From Trichomonas tenax (taxonomy: Eukaryota; Parabasalia; Trichomonadida; Trichomonadidae): a stretch of 64,000 nucleotides of DNA. Numbering within the stretch: position 1 is the first letter of the stretch; every line of letters starts with the position of its first letter. The notes beneath the pieces are model-generated. The model did no database searches and was not told where the DNA came from. It worked only from the letters and a program-made list of their open reading frames with translations. This document shows, piece by piece, positions 9,651 through 19,378 of this stretch. The position numbers and the translations under genes were made by a program. The stretch lies in contig JALKBU010000062.1 in assembly GCA_023091735.1 (NCBI GenBank), positions 1 through 64,000 on the forward strand, read 5' to 3'.

Positions 9651-11279
9651 GAGGACTTTGATTCGATAGAGCTTTCTGGAGATATCTCGATACCGTTCAA
9701 AGTTCAGACGTTCAATTGCCTCATCAACAAGGATCACATCCCCGCCATTAAAAAACCCGTAGTTATGAAAAATGATTCTCCTGTGATCGGACTTAGCGAC
9801 TGTTTCATTAAAAATCCAACACCAAATGTCGCAAAGATGACATTTCCATTCCTTGTTGATACATTTAACACCAAATTCCAGATGATAGATCATGAACCTT
9901 CAAAATGCGCGAAATGTGGTGCATACAGTGTCGATGGATCATGTCAAATATGTGATAAGCATGGAATGATCAATTCTTCACACGTTGTTTTTCCGAATAA
10001 GATTCAAGAAGGAATTTACATATTTGTATTAATCGGTAATGTTGATGAGGCGTTTTATGACAAAATTGCGTCGTTCAAACATAAATTTGTTTTATGTTCA
10101 TATTCTGATCATCTTATTTTCATGTCTAAGAACAAATCTGGATTCGCTCTCATGGACTGCTTCGACTCACAAATGCCTCCATCTATCATATTATCTGATG
10201 TATCAAATATTCCAGTGAGATTTCCAAAATCAACCATTTCAAAAGCGGATTTCAATCTAATTATTGACTGCATCGATGTGGCCATTCCAGATACAACAAT
10301 TACACGCAATGTTGTTTTAATTAATGAGCTTCCACACAAATGTACCGAAAGTTTCCCATTACAGAACGCAACACTGAGTGTATTCACTTCTAATAGTTTC
10401 AGGTGTAGCTGCAGACAACTTTGCCCTCTAACAGGTGGCTTTCATATGCCTCATAACATCGAATTACCGCAATATGTAACACAAGTCAATAGAATCACGC
10501 TTAAGGCAGCAAACACAAATTTAGTCAACGAAAAAGTTCATTTAACAGCTCCAGGATTTTATTCTGTCATTGATCGAATGAATCTTCAATCAGCAACAGA
10601 AAAAACCATCCAAATCGCAGTAGAAAGGCCAGGATATACTTTCCTATCTACATTCTCATTGAAGACAGTAGAAGGACTTCATAACTTCTTCTCTAATTCG
10701 AATATTATTCCATTTTTAATCGCGAAGAAACAAATTCCATTCTCGAACATTGTCAAAGAATATTCCAGAGGAAATCAAGCCATAGAGTTACCCGCGAGAT
10801 TGATGTTCACTCCGCACTTCGAGAAGGCCTTTGATATCAATGCATATTCTATTTACAGAGTTGCATCGCGCAGACCTTTCCTTCTGCAAATAAAGCCAAC
10901 ATTTAGAGCACCTCCATTCGTTGGTGATGAGATAATCTCTAACCTCTCGATTCTGCTCATTCTTGTTGACTTCGCTATGTATATTTACATCGGCGGCGAT
11001 GTTAAGAGAAGCGAATGGAAAGAAATCATTGGAGTTGAACCAGATAATGCTATGATATCGTTCAAAGTTCCTGATCTTGGATTAGATAATGAACTATGGC
11101 GTTCCATTCGTCAGATCAAGCAACAGTTTTATACAATCGACGTTCCTGTCATTGCTGTTCCAAGTGAAAGCGGCAGAAGAACAGAAATCATTGAAGAGCT
11201 ACAACTCGATTCTATCAAAGGAGATAACTTGCTATTGAGGAAATTCTCCGACCTCGCGAGCCTTGTTTCAACAAAATAA
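9648..11279 (+). CDS. Divergent Sec23/Sec24-family COPII coat-like protein
   Basis: The product has 543 residues. Features fitting Sec23/Sec24: a CAKCGAYSV...CQIC zinc finger (about 85-105), a central trunk-like segment with VRFPKSTISKADFNL, beta-rich sequence, a helical part, and a gelsolin-like C-terminal piece with LLILVDFAMYIYIGGD (about 445-460) followed by VIAVPSESGRRTEI. Sec23 and Sec24 form the COPII inner coat at ER exit sites. The protein is shorter than usual (Sec23 and Sec24 are about 750-1000 residues) and poorly conserved, so it may be a specialised paralogue. The start at 9648 follows an Initiator. Assignment to Sec23 rather than Sec24 is not possible by eye. Confidence 0.6.
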   Translation: MEDFDSIELSGDISIPFKVQTFNCLINKDHIPAIKKPVVMKNDSPVIGLSDCFIKNPTPNVAKMTFPFLVDTFNTKFQMIDHEPSKCAKCGAYSVDGSCQICDKHGMINSSHVVFPNKIQEGIYIFVLIGNVDEAFYDKIASFKHKFVLCSYSDHLIFMSKNKSGFALMDCFDSQMPPSIILSDVSNIPVRFPKSTISKADFNLIIDCIDVAIPDTTITRNVVLINELPHKCTESFPLQNATLSVFTSNSFRCSCRQLCPLTGGFHMPHNIELPQYVTQVNRITLKAANTNLVNEKVHLTAPGFYSVIDRMNLQSATEKTIQIAVERPGYTFLSTFSLKTVEGLHNFFSNSNIIPFLIAKKQIPFSNIVKEYSRGNQAIELPARLMFTPHFEKAFDINAYSIYRVASRRPFLLQIKPTFRAPPFVGDEIISNLSILLILVDFAMYIYIGGDVKRSEWKEIIGVEPDNAMISFKVPDLGLDNELWRSIRQIKQQFYTIDVPVIAVPSESGRRTEIIEELQLDSIKGDNLLLRKFSDLASLVSTK

Positions 11280-11765
11280 AATGTTTATCTTTCTATATTT
11301 ATTTGTAACAGTCGCTTATTTTATTTTTTTTTCAAGCATACTTTTGATATCATTTTTTGTGATTGATGTTGCATCATCGTTTCATATAAAAGAACTTCTA
11401 TATAGTATGGGCTATTTAAATAACTCGTGTTTTATATACAAAAATAGTATCAGAAACGCAGGAAAACATCAAAATGTTGACTGATGAATCATCTTCAAAG
11501 AATTGCATGAAAACTCAATATTCATTAGAAAGGTAAAGATTAAACTTTAATTATATATTGACAACACGCTAATGATGCTATGGATTTATGTAATCAAGAC
11601 AATTTTAAGTAATTATGATCAAATAAATGCAATTTATAAAATAATAAACAGTTTTAATTTTAGTATATTGTGCATTCATAGAATATGGTGTGTGACATAA
11701 AAATAATATTGACAATCTAATTTTATAACATTAAATTTTTGGAATAATAAATAATCTGAGATCAC
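11280..11765. other. Intergenic spacer
   Basis: This lies between the 3' ends of two convergent genes. A short hydrophobic open frame overlaps the end of the upstream gene and runs to 11484; it has no family signature and I do not accept it. No motif clusters are seen. Confidence 0.6.
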
Positions 11766-12329
11766 TTATTTTGTGACTTTCTGGAGGCCTTTAATGAACT
11801 CTGGGACCTTAAACTTATCAATTGGACCAATAACGAGGATTGTATGTGATCCAGCGGCGATTTGAGTGCGACCAGCATCAACAATTGTCTCGAAAAGATA
11901 ACCAGCTTCGAGGGCCTTCTGTGCGTAGGCCTCCATCTGTGCCTGATCCTGAATGTTGTAAAATTGTTTATCAAATTTGTTGTCAAACCAGTATTTAGCG
12001 ATTTCTGGATAAGCTTTGGAGGTTTTCTTGAAGATTCCAAGCGATGCATGACCACATTGTGCTGCAATTTTTCCTTTTCTCATTTTGAGGCTTCTATTTA
12101 TTAAGAAAATCGCGCATGAATTCTCGGGAGTGACTGTTGTGGGGTTTGGAGTGATGAAGTCTTCATCATCTTCCTCGTACATTTCCTCTTCTTCGTCAAT
12201 ATAAACTTTATCATCAGCGTAAGCGTCTATTTCCTTCTTTTTGCGGTAGTTTTCGATGATCTCCGGAAGGTACATTCCTGCAGCAATACCACCGATGAGT
12301 GCGATCGCGTTTATTATGTGTGATTTCAT
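11766..12329 (-). CDS. PTH2: Membrane-anchored peptidyl-tRNA hydrolase 2
   Basis: The product has 187 residues. An N-terminal membrane helix (about 5-22, ALIGGIAAGMYLPEI) and an acidic linker (EEEEMYEEDDEDF) precede the PTH2 catalytic domain (about 70-187). It carries the family signatures KMRKGKIAAQCGHA, VDAGRTQIAAGSHT and LVIGP. PTH2 (Bit1/PTRH2) releases tRNA from peptidyl-tRNAs that drop off the ribosome. The N-terminal anchor resembles that of animal PTRH2, which sits on mitochondria; here it might target hydrogenosomes or ER, which is inference. A reverse-oriented TTTACATGTCA-like motif lies 24 bp upstream, and an Initiator-like TCA 14 bases before the ATG. Confidence 0.92.
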   Translation of the reverse strand: MKSHIINAIALIGGIAAGMYLPEIIENYRKKKEIDAYADDKVYIDEEEEMYEEDDEDFITPNPTTVTPENSCAIFLINRSLKMRKGKIAAQCGHASLGIFKKTSKAYPEIAKYWFDNKFDKQFYNIQDQAQMEAYAQKALEAGYLFETIVDAGRTQIAAGSHTILVIGPIDKFKVPEFIKGLQKVTK

Positions 12330-12352
12330 GTTTCAAATATTTTGACCATATC

Positions 12353-12363
12353 TGACATGTAAT
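12353..12363 (-). promoter_or_regulatory. Single minus-strand ATTACATGTCA motif upstream of PTH2
   Basis: Read on the minus strand this is ATTACATGTCA, 24 bases before the PTH2 start. It is the only clear copy outside the inverted-repeat elements that lies on the minus strand. Confidence 0.45.
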
Positions 12364-12542
12364 TTTTTACAAGATAATTCTCAAATTAACCACTTTAAAA
12401 CACATATGTCCACTATAGCATCTTCTAGTCAATCCAATTTCACCATCTTAGTGATATACAGCACATCCTGAAATTGAATCTGATGTAACTCAGAGTTATT
12501 ATAAGTAAATTTTACATACAAATAAATTACTATAAAAAAACA

Positions 12543-13556
12543 TTAGTTACTGCTTGGAGTAACAAAGAGTGGCTTAAAGAATGGATGCTTAAGAGCATCG
12601 TGAGCCGTAACGCGTTGTCGATGATCAATAGCTGTCATTCTCTGTAATAAATCTATTGCGTCTGGTGGACAAAGGTCTGGAGAAGCTTTGGCAACGTGTT
12701 TCTGCCATCCTGTTCCTCGCTTCTTCAACAAAGCTGCTTTTGTAGATTCATCGAGTGTCATTCCGAGACTCTCAGCGTAATCAACAATTCCTTTTCCTCC
12801 TACGAGTTCAGCGACCTTCAGAAGCTGCTCTGTGTCATCTTCGCCGCATTCAATTGGAATTCTCTTGAACATCATGATTGACAAAGTTAAGCCTGCAGAC
12901 CATATGTCCATGGAGTAATCGTAGTAAGGATATGAGAATAAGAGCTCCGGAGGCTTGAAAACACGAGTTGCAACGTGAGAATTATAAGCTTGCTTTGGAT
13001 GATAAAAATCAGCGAGGCCCCAATCGAGGAGTCTTAATATATGATGTTCTTTGTCTATTGCGATGTTCTGTGGTTTAATATCTCTGTGCATAATTCCATG
13101 AGAGTGTGAAGTGTCGAGAGCATCGATCAATTTGTATGTATAAAGGCGAATGTCGTCAATTGAGAATGAGGAATAAAGAGATCTCCAATCATAAAATTCA
13201 ACCCATTCTGAAACGAACGAATAAACGCCAGTAACAGGGTCCTTGATTAAGTCGTAAAGCTGTAGAATATTTCTTTCGCCTTTAAGATTTGTTAAAATTT
13301 TTATTTCGCGATTATAACGTTTCGGATCGAGAGGAACTAAAATTTTAATTGCGCATTCAGTCCTTCTGTTGTGTATTGCTTTGAAAACGATGGAATACTT
13401 TCCACGACCAACTTTTTTGATTAACGCATAATTTTCAGGTGAATTCCAAGTCGGCTCGAAATTTTTGTGGTCGTACCACGAAGGACCAAGTGTTTGGTTG
13501 ACATATGCGTATATCTGAGAAACAGAAATCAAAACGCCATTCCTATCTCGCGACAT
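12543..13556 (-). CDS. CK2A: Casein kinase 2 catalytic subunit alpha
   Basis: The 337-residue protein is the full length expected for CK2 alpha. Visible signatures: glycine-rich loop VGRGKYSIVF (49-58), catalytic lysine in CAIKIL (K71), HRDIKPQN (157-164), and DWG in place of DFG (178-180), diagnostic of CK2. The family block ATRVFKPPELL and the C-terminal HPFFKPLF are present. CK2 is a constitutively active Ser/Thr kinase for acidic sites, usually in a tetramer with CK2 beta. The basic patch near KILVPLDPKRYNREI matches the substrate-recognition cluster only partly (the family has KPVKKKKI), so acidic-substrate preference may differ. TTTACATG motifs at 13600 and 13620 lie upstream. Confidence 0.95.
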   Translation of the reverse strand: MSRDRNGVLISVSQIYAYVNQTLGPSWYDHKNFEPTWNSPENYALIKKVGRGKYSIVFKAIHNRRTECAIKILVPLDPKRYNREIKILTNLKGERNILQLYDLIKDPVTGVYSFVSEWVEFYDWRSLYSSFSIDDIRLYTYKLIDALDTSHSHGIMHRDIKPQNIAIDKEHHILRLLDWGLADFYHPKQAYNSHVATRVFKPPELLFSYPYYDYSMDIWSAGLTLSIMMFKRIPIECGEDDTEQLLKVAELVGGKGIVDYAESLGMTLDESTKAALLKKRGTGWQKHVAKASPDLCPPDAIDLLQRMTAIDHRQRVTAHDALKHPFFKPLFVTPSSN

Positions 13557-13979
13557 TTTAAAAATTTAAAAACTGACTCTGTTAATATTGTTACGTTTGT
13601 TTACAGTGACTTAGTATTTTTTACATGTCAAAAATCATTTATCATTGAAATTGATGATGAACTTCCTCACATATAGCATCCTACAAAGGAGCTTTTAATG
13701 CTTCCAAAGTTTTAGTTTCCAGTTTGAATATTTCAATATGATAATGTTCTCCTGATAATGAAGTTCTTTCATGGATGTATAATAATTATATACATGCTGT
13801 ATATATTATATATATCAAGTAAAAACTATTGGTTAGTAAAATATTTCTTGAAAATTTTGATCATTTAGATTTTTATAAATGTGAGGAATTTGAATACCTC
13901 ATTAATTTTTTTTTGAGCAAATCAAAATCGCTTCAAATAAAAGTACCATCCATAAAAGTGACTCAACGTTTAAAAGTGA
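13557..13979. other. Spacer with CK2 promoter motifs
   Basis: TTTACAGTGAC at 13600 and a perfect TTTACATGTCA at 13620 lie exactly 20 bp apart, 44-74 bp upstream of CK2. The rest (13680-13979) is AT-rich, with a TATATA run near 13805, and I see nothing else in it. Confidence 0.5.
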
Positions 13980-14681
13980 TGATTCAATTGTCTAATTACA
14001 TTGAATGAATTAACATTTGAAAATAATGGTTCTACAACATCAGTTCCTGTGTATAAATACGATGTTTCACAATACAAAATTGTCACTATCACTGAAGGAT
14101 TTACAACAATTCCAGGCAGCTGTTTTGCATTATATTTAACACTTGAATAGATATCTTTGCCTGATTCCATTGTTACAATATGTGATAATTCCTTTGCAAA
14201 CACATTAATACAAAACATAACATTAGGATCAAAAGTTAAAAGTCTTGCTGCTGAAGGTCCTTTTGATATCTGCTATAAATTAGAAATGATTTATGTAAAT
14301 TCATCTAATCTATATTTTACTGCTGTTGATGGAGTTTTGTATACCAAAGATATGACAACAATAGTTTCAGTGCCTCCAAATTATTTATCAGCGTATTTTG
14401 CTGTTCCCTATTGCGTAAATACAGTTTATAATTTTTCGATGGCTGGATTTATGAATATTGAGGTAGTTGTTATCTCAGATTCAGTCCATAAAATCAATAA
14501 CGGTAATTTCGTTAGATATGCGAAACTGAAGGAAGTTATCGTATATTACAATAGAGTGATTTCACCAAATGACAGTTTATATGATTATTACTCCTATGTT
14601 AAAATTAGAGAAATTTCTTGTAAAGCAACTGCGTATTTCGGGTTTAAGTATTTGCTTTGTATGGTATTCATACTATTATAA
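13980..14681 (+). pseudogene. BspA-like leucine-rich-repeat protein remnant
   Basis: The + strand encodes BspA-type leucine-rich repeats, the large surface-protein family of trichomonads. Upstream of the stop the frame reads KIVTITEGFTTIPGSCF; after an in-frame TAG at 14148-14150 it continues with ISLPDSIVTICDNSFA and later VVISDSVHKINNGNF. The same frame is open on both sides of the TAG, so one nonsense change interrupts it. There is no good start codon, the N-terminal part is missing, and the last 25 residues are hydrophobic without a clear membrane-anchor-plus-tail layout. I judge it a truncated pseudogene. Confidence 0.65.
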
Positions 14682-15254
14682 TGAAAGTGTTCATAACTTT
14701 ATTTCATCAAAAATACAAAACAATCTTTTCTTCTTCAAACACACAAATAGAAGTTCAATCGGAAATATGCTAATAAAGGGAATCATTAAATAAATTCGTA
14801 GAATCCATCTATTGCTGTATTATCATTTAAAAACACGTTTATTGATTTCTTAAATCATTATGAAATTTAAATCTTTTTGATGTGATTATACAAAAGCTCC
14901 AAAAGGAAATATTTCTTGCTTGTTGCCAAGAACATAATAACAAAGTTTAAATTTTAAATATTCATTTCACAAATCCAATGCCACTTTATTTTTTGCGAAG
15001 AACATCCCTCTAAATGATATATTTGAAAAGATCACTGTATATTGAAATATAAGATTAGTGATTGATGCCTTTCTCTCTGAAGTGACGTCAAGGATTAAAA
15101 TGAATCAATGCTTGCTCTTAATAAAACAAATATTATGATGTCAGGATTTGTTGACAGAATAAGTCAATTTTACATGTCATAAAACATATTTACATGACAC
15201 TTTACAAGACCAAAATTTTCTATCGGCAGAAATTCTATCGTCAGACATTTTTTG
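14682..15254. other. Spacer upstream of TTLL12 with motif cluster
   Basis: 14682-15120 is AT-rich without recognisable features. Near the TTLL12 start the + strand carries TTATGATGTCA 15133, ATTTGTTGACA 15146, TTTACATGTCA 15169, TTTACATGACA 15189 and TTTACAAGACC 15201. The two perfect copies are 20 bp apart. A TCA Initiator (TCAGACATTTTTTGATG) begins at 15241. Confidence 0.55.
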
Positions 15255-17471
15255 ATGTCAGAGGCTCCACAAATTGTTCCTTTCGATAAATGGTTCGAAG
15301 CGCACTCAGAGAGCTTCACGTCCTACCAATACCCGCACGAAATGGCGCAAATGCTCTACGACAAGTTGATTCATGAAGCGTTTGATTGCGGTGCTTTCTT
15401 CTCCATCGATACATCAGTCGATCCAACGCTCGTTTACACACCACAGGACCAAACGATCCCACTCACACCCGGTTGCAACGTCTTCATCACAGATCACTGC
15501 TGGGCAGCGAAGCCAAAGGACATCTATTCCGAGTGGAAGAAGCAGAGCGACCTCAGAGCACGCCTCGCGGATTTCCTAGAATATCCAACACTCAGCGATG
15601 ATTGCGCACTCGAACAAATTCTCGAAAAATGCGACGGAAAGACACTTGAAATCGAATCCCAGGGACTCACTTCCATCAGCGCACTCGAAATCTCAAAGCA
15701 TTTTCCAAATCTAGAAGCTTTGTCATTAATTGGCAATGAAATTTCGGAGCCATCTGAGATTCTTTCTCTCATCGCACAGCTTCCAAATCTCAAGGCTCTT
15801 TGGATCAATTCCAACCCTGTTGCTGAGGCAGAAGGCATCGATAACTCGATTCTTTCGCTCTGCCCGAAGCTCGAAATCTACAACTCCAAATTCACAAAGA
15901 ATTGGGGCGAGTGGGCTTTCCTTTACTACGCACACAACACACACCCAGAGCTCGTCGCTGAGCTTAAGGTTGCAGGCCGTGGAATCACAGAGTTGAAGCC
16001 AGAAGCATTCAAGAACTTCAAGAATCTTTCTCGCCTCGACATCACAGACAATGACGTTGATGTTACAAAGATTAAGGAGATCATCCCATCTCTCACATCA
16101 TTGCACTGTGATCACGAGGATCAGGTTCCTAAATCCATCCAGTTCGTCAATGGCATCGACGAGAAGGAGGGATGCGTTTCACTCAACATTCCAAACCGCA
16201 TCTGGGATCACATCCAGGCTGTCGGTGAGTACTGGTGCCTTGGCGATGAGATTGCTTTGTCCATTCATCACTCACTCGAGCCAAACGTTGCCCAGATGCC
16301 AGTTAGATCACCTCTCAACGGCCAGAGCTACTTCGTTTTCTGGCCAGTCGCTGTCATCAACCCACTCGAGGAAATCACAGCTCACTTGTATCCATTGCTG
16401 CCACTCGGCGCTCCAGTACCAACAGAACCACCGCAGTTGGCACCAATGAAGTCCCTCAAGTCCAAGTTCCATTCCAGCGTTGCCACAAAGCGCCCACTCA
16501 AGACATACATCGATATGGACATCTTCAGAGAGCACCTTCACAGCGACAAGTTCCAGTTAGTTGACACACCAGAAGAGGCCGATCTCATCTGGTACACATT
16601 CAAGAACTTCGATGACTGGAAGGATATCTATGAGAGAAAGATCTACGTCGATCAGATCGAAGGCGAAGAGTGCCTCACAGCTAAGGACTATCTCTACGAG
16701 ACATGCACAGAGTACATGGGTCAAGTCCCATGGCTCCCAGAAACATTTATCCTCACAGAGCCAGAACAGATCGCTAAGTTCATGAAGAGGAACGAGGAGC
16801 TCGAGAAGAGCGGCCAGTCACATGTTTGGGTCCTCAAGGCATTCCAGACAGCCAGAGCCAACTTGATGATCTGCACAGAAAACGCTTCCGAAGTCTTGAG
16901 ACACGCTTCTATTGGCCCAAGACTCGCTCAGAGATATCTCTGGAATCCACTCAACATCTACGGCAGAAAGTTCGACTTGAGATTCATTGTCCTTCTCAAG
17001 AGCGTCAAGCCAATGGAGTTGTACGCTTACAAGGTCTTCTGGCCAAGACTCGCACCAAAGGAGTGGGCTCTCGAAGACTTCGATGACTACGAGAGACATT
17101 TCACAGTCATGAACTACCGCGCACCAGGAAAGGTCACACCAAAGACATGGGTGGACTTTGTCGCACAGTTCGCTGTCGAGAACCCAGCCATCTCTTGGGA
17201 CGAGGTCCTCAACCGCTGCTACAAGGCGATGAGAGACATGTTCATGTGCGGCTCACAGAAGATGGTTGCTTCTCCATACTCAAAGGCTATGTACGGTATC
17301 GACTTGATGATCACAAACGACTACCAGCCAGTCATCTTGGAGTGCAACTTCCAGCCAGACTGCCACCGTGCTTGCAACCTCTGCCCAACATTTGTTGATG
17401 ATGTCTTCGAAGTTCTCTACACAGACCAGCCAGTAACTAATGACAAAGTTGTTTTCATCCCTCTTGATTAA
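15255..17471 (+). CDS. TTLL12: TTLL12-like tubulin-tyrosine-ligase family protein
   Basis: The product has 738 residues. The N-terminal part and a middle segment around LEEITAHLYPLLPLGAPV fit TTLL12, with leucine-rich-repeat stretches in between (about 125-290: LEALSLIGNEI, LKALWINSNPV, LSRLDITDNDV). The C-terminal 300 residues are the ATP-grasp TTL domain: VWVLKAFQTARA, YGRKFDLRFIVLL, YGIDLMI and VILECNFQPDC. TTLL12 has an unusual ligase-like domain and is linked to tubulin and histone modification and to mitosis; its catalytic activity is debated. The ATG at 15255 follows an Initiator by 14 bases. The gene is much more GC-rich and codon-biased than its neighbours, suggesting high expression. 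Confidence 0.88.
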   Translation: MSEAPQIVPFDKWFEAHSESFTSYQYPHEMAQMLYDKLIHEAFDCGAFFSIDTSVDPTLVYTPQDQTIPLTPGCNVFITDHCWAAKPKDIYSEWKKQSDLRARLADFLEYPTLSDDCALEQILEKCDGKTLEIESQGLTSISALEISKHFPNLEALSLIGNEISEPSEILSLIAQLPNLKALWINSNPVAEAEGIDNSILSLCPKLEIYNSKFTKNWGEWAFLYYAHNTHPELVAELKVAGRGITELKPEAFKNFKNLSRLDITDNDVDVTKIKEIIPSLTSLHCDHEDQVPKSIQFVNGIDEKEGCVSLNIPNRIWDHIQAVGEYWCLGDEIALSIHHSLEPNVAQMPVRSPLNGQSYFVFWPVAVINPLEEITAHLYPLLPLGAPVPTEPPQLAPMKSLKSKFHSSVATKRPLKTYIDMDIFREHLHSDKFQLVDTPEEADLIWYTFKNFDDWKDIYERKIYVDQIEGEECLTAKDYLYETCTEYMGQVPWLPETFILTEPEQIAKFMKRNEELEKSGQSHVWVLKAFQTARANLMICTENASEVLRHASIGPRLAQRYLWNPLNIYGRKFDLRFIVLLKSVKPMELYAYKVFWPRLAPKEWALEDFDDYERHFTVMNYRAPGKVTPKTWVDFVAQFAVENPAISWDEVLNRCYKAMRDMFMCGSQKMVASPYSKAMYGIDLMITNDYQPVILECNFQPDCHRACNLCPTFVDDVFEVLYTDQPVTNDKVVFIPLD

Positions 17472-17843
17472 ATAAAGATAGAATAATCCCGCTTTTCTTT
17501 ATTTAAATTTATTTTAAGTTTTATTCTTAAACACGGTATATTATTATATTGAACATCAATAAGATCATGAATATATGCTAATAAAGTTTAATTTCAGTAT
17601 TTTTGATCAAAATTTATTTGATTCAAATCAAATTTCAAATAATTGATCAATTAGAATGATATGATAAAAATGCCTAGTTCCATGTCATTCACATGAATTA
17701 GATAAATCTTGGATATAATTGAATATTTTGAAAAATGAAAAAAGTCAATAATGATAGATATTAAGATGATTTTAGTGTATGATACAAGAAGAATATAATA
17801 GTGGTATATTAAAAATTTATATATCTTTGTGTTTTAAATATAT
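17472..17843. other. AT-rich convergent spacer
   Basis: This lies between the 3' ends of TTLL12 and the HMG-box gene. A TAAATAAA sequence overlaps the TTLL12 stop and may act in 3'-end formation, as in trichomonads. Nothing else is seen. Confidence 0.5.
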
Positions 17844-18301
17844 TTAATATTCGTCATCACTTGAGAATTTGTCTAAGTTTCTATTAAAACACTTGGCCTT
17901 GTTTTCGTAAATACTCTTCTCGAGTTTCGTCATGATTTTCCATGAGTCTTGGATTAATTTTGTTCTTTCGGATAATGTAAGATTTGGGTTGGTTATTTTA
18001 AGTGATTGCTGTTGCTCTTGGACGAATATAGAATATGCTGATATCCTCTTGACTTTATCTTCATTATCGAAGCCTGTATCGTTATCTTGTCGTTCTTTTT
18101 TCTTCTTTCTCGGCAGCCGAAGCTTCGCCTTTTTCTGTACTGCATCTTGGTCTGTGATGATTGCTGTCTCCACAAATCCGCTGTTTTATGATATCATATC
18201 AAGTGTGGTTCATATAGGTGCAACTTAGCCCTCGTTTCTTGCAGAAAGGTATTGTATCCCTCATCTTCCACACACGATTCTGGAATTTGCTTCTTGCTCA
18301 T
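17844..18301 (-). pseudogene. Broken two-box HMG-box protein gene
   Basis: The best-preserved frame (17844-18173) encodes a basic stretch (RLPRKKKKERQ) and one complete HMG box: RISAYSIFVQEQQQSL, NPNLTLSERTKLIQDSW and KSIYENKA. That frame has no ATG, only a GTG. Upstream, an ATG at 18301 preceded by TCAGTTTTC opens a frame that looks like the start of a first HMG box (GYNTFLQETRAKL) but hits a TGA after about 35 codons; box-like sequence (KTADLWRQQSS) continues past the stop and then shifts frame. The span of 458 nt is not a multiple of three. This fits an HMGB-type DNA-bending chromatin protein disrupted by a stop and at least one frameshift. I see no trichomonad-type intron signals; sequencing error is possible. 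Confidence 0.6.
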
Positions 18302-18709
18302 TCCAACTTTCACACAGAAAACTGAAACCATAACCGTAAATTTTTACATAAATGAATCATTTCTGCTCTAGGATGGAAATAAGATTGCGCCCATTAGAAA
18401 ATATTCTCCAGAATTCGATATAAAGAAAAAAAGGTTCACAAAATATACAACGAAATAAACTTGTTTTTCTGTATCTGCATCTTGAGTACAGTATTTTTAT
18501 CATGCATTTTGTTCTTCTCAAATTGAAATGAATACTGTATAATTATAATTATTTTTTATTTTGTATTGAAGCATTATATTCTTTGAGTGATTTACAATTA
18601 AATATTTAAAATTTAGTTTGAATTGAACCATTTTCATCTCAAAAATTTCATCGAAGATTTTAGAATAAAATAATCATTATAATTCTGTTTGATGTCCAAA
18701 AATATTGTT
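18302..18709. other. AT-rich spacer
   Basis: I see no gene. A TCA Initiator for the HMG-box gene lies near 18320. Bases 18691-18709 resemble the sequence just beyond the other end of the 300-bp element and may be a target-site duplicate. Confidence 0.5.
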
Positions 18710-19009
18710 GGGTATAATAAAGAGTCACGAAAAAGTGATGTGTTTACATGGCAAATGTATTTCATTTTGACATGTAAAATTGGTTAGCTAATTAGAATGT
18801 GTATTTATAAAGTTCAATTAAACTTGTTATAGCATCTGAAAATCTTATTAGAGAGTTTATTAAGCTTGCTAGAGCGTCTAATAAGCTTGTTAGAGAGCCT
18901 ATCAAGCTTAATAGAACACCCTTTGTTAAAATGACAGACTTTACATGTCAAAACATATTTATAACTGCCATGTAAACACTTCACTTTTTCGTGACTCATT
19001 ATTATACCC
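18710..19009. mobile_element. 300-bp non-autonomous inverted-repeat element (element 1)
   Basis: The terminal inverted repeats are about 45 bp and nearly identical: both start GGGTATAATAA, then GAGTCACGAAAAAGTGA, then GTTTACATGGCA. A second, inward copy of the 11-mer follows in each arm (TGACATGTAAA at 18768, TTTACATGTCA at 18940). The flanks 18691-18709 and 19014-19035 are similar (GATGT, AAAAATAT, GTTG), consistent with a degenerate target-site duplication of about 20 bp. The middle has three tandem 21-bp units. No transposase is present, so it is MITE-like. It shares end structure with the elements at 34016 and 50946. Confidence 0.8.
18849..18911. repeat. Three tandem 21-bp repeats inside element 1
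   Basis: Units at 18849-18869, 18870-18890 and 18891-18911 share TAGAGNGYYTAWYAAGCTT; a weaker unit precedes them. Being multiples of three, they stay in frame within a 61-codon minus-strand open frame (18814-18999) that starts inside the right inverted repeat and reads as 7-residue units (KLDRLSN, KLIRRSS, KLNKLSN). Confidence 0.7.
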
Positions 19010-19290
19010 TACATGATGTTGAAAAATATCATGTTGTGAAAGATATTTATTTCTAATTCTATTTTTTCTTTTTCAAAATCTCTTTCAATTTGATTTTCTG
19101 TTGTTTAAGCATTGAAAATGCATCAATGGGTGAAATAGATGAACATGAAATCAACAGCAATTTAAAGAATTCATTAAAATATTAAATGCAAAGCTTTTTA
19201 TAATGCCATTGAAAAATGATAGGTGGACTTTACATCAACCCATAGTTAAATACATTTTATGATGTTTTGATTGGAAAAATATACTTGTCG

Positions 19291-19378
19291 CAAAATTAGT
19301 GTAGCACCGTGCTTGACTTTTGAGCCTCTCTGAATGACTTTTGAGTGGAATTTTGTAAACCTCTCTACACTAATTTTG
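19291..19378. repeat. 88-bp inverted repeat with internal 11-bp direct repeat
   Basis: The arms CAAAATTAGTGTAG (19291-19304) and its exact complement (19365-19378) enclose two copies of TGACTTTTGAG at 19314 and 19335, 21 bp apart. The right arm and its flank (19353-19378) recur at 20444-20469 with two mismatches in 26 bases, so this is probably a fragment of a dispersed repeat. Confidence 0.6.

Noticed and set aside
11263..11484. Hydrophobic 73-codon frame after the Sec23/24-like gene
   Set aside because: Overlaps the end of the gene, lacks an Initiator and has AT-driven composition.
17844..18301. Intron explanation for the HMG-box gene
   Set aside because: No GTATGT-type donor or trichomonad branch/acceptor block at a useful place; frameshift fits better.
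18849..18911. CRISPR-like array
   Set aside because: Units are directly adjacent 21-bp repeats without spacers, inside a eukaryotic MITE-like element.
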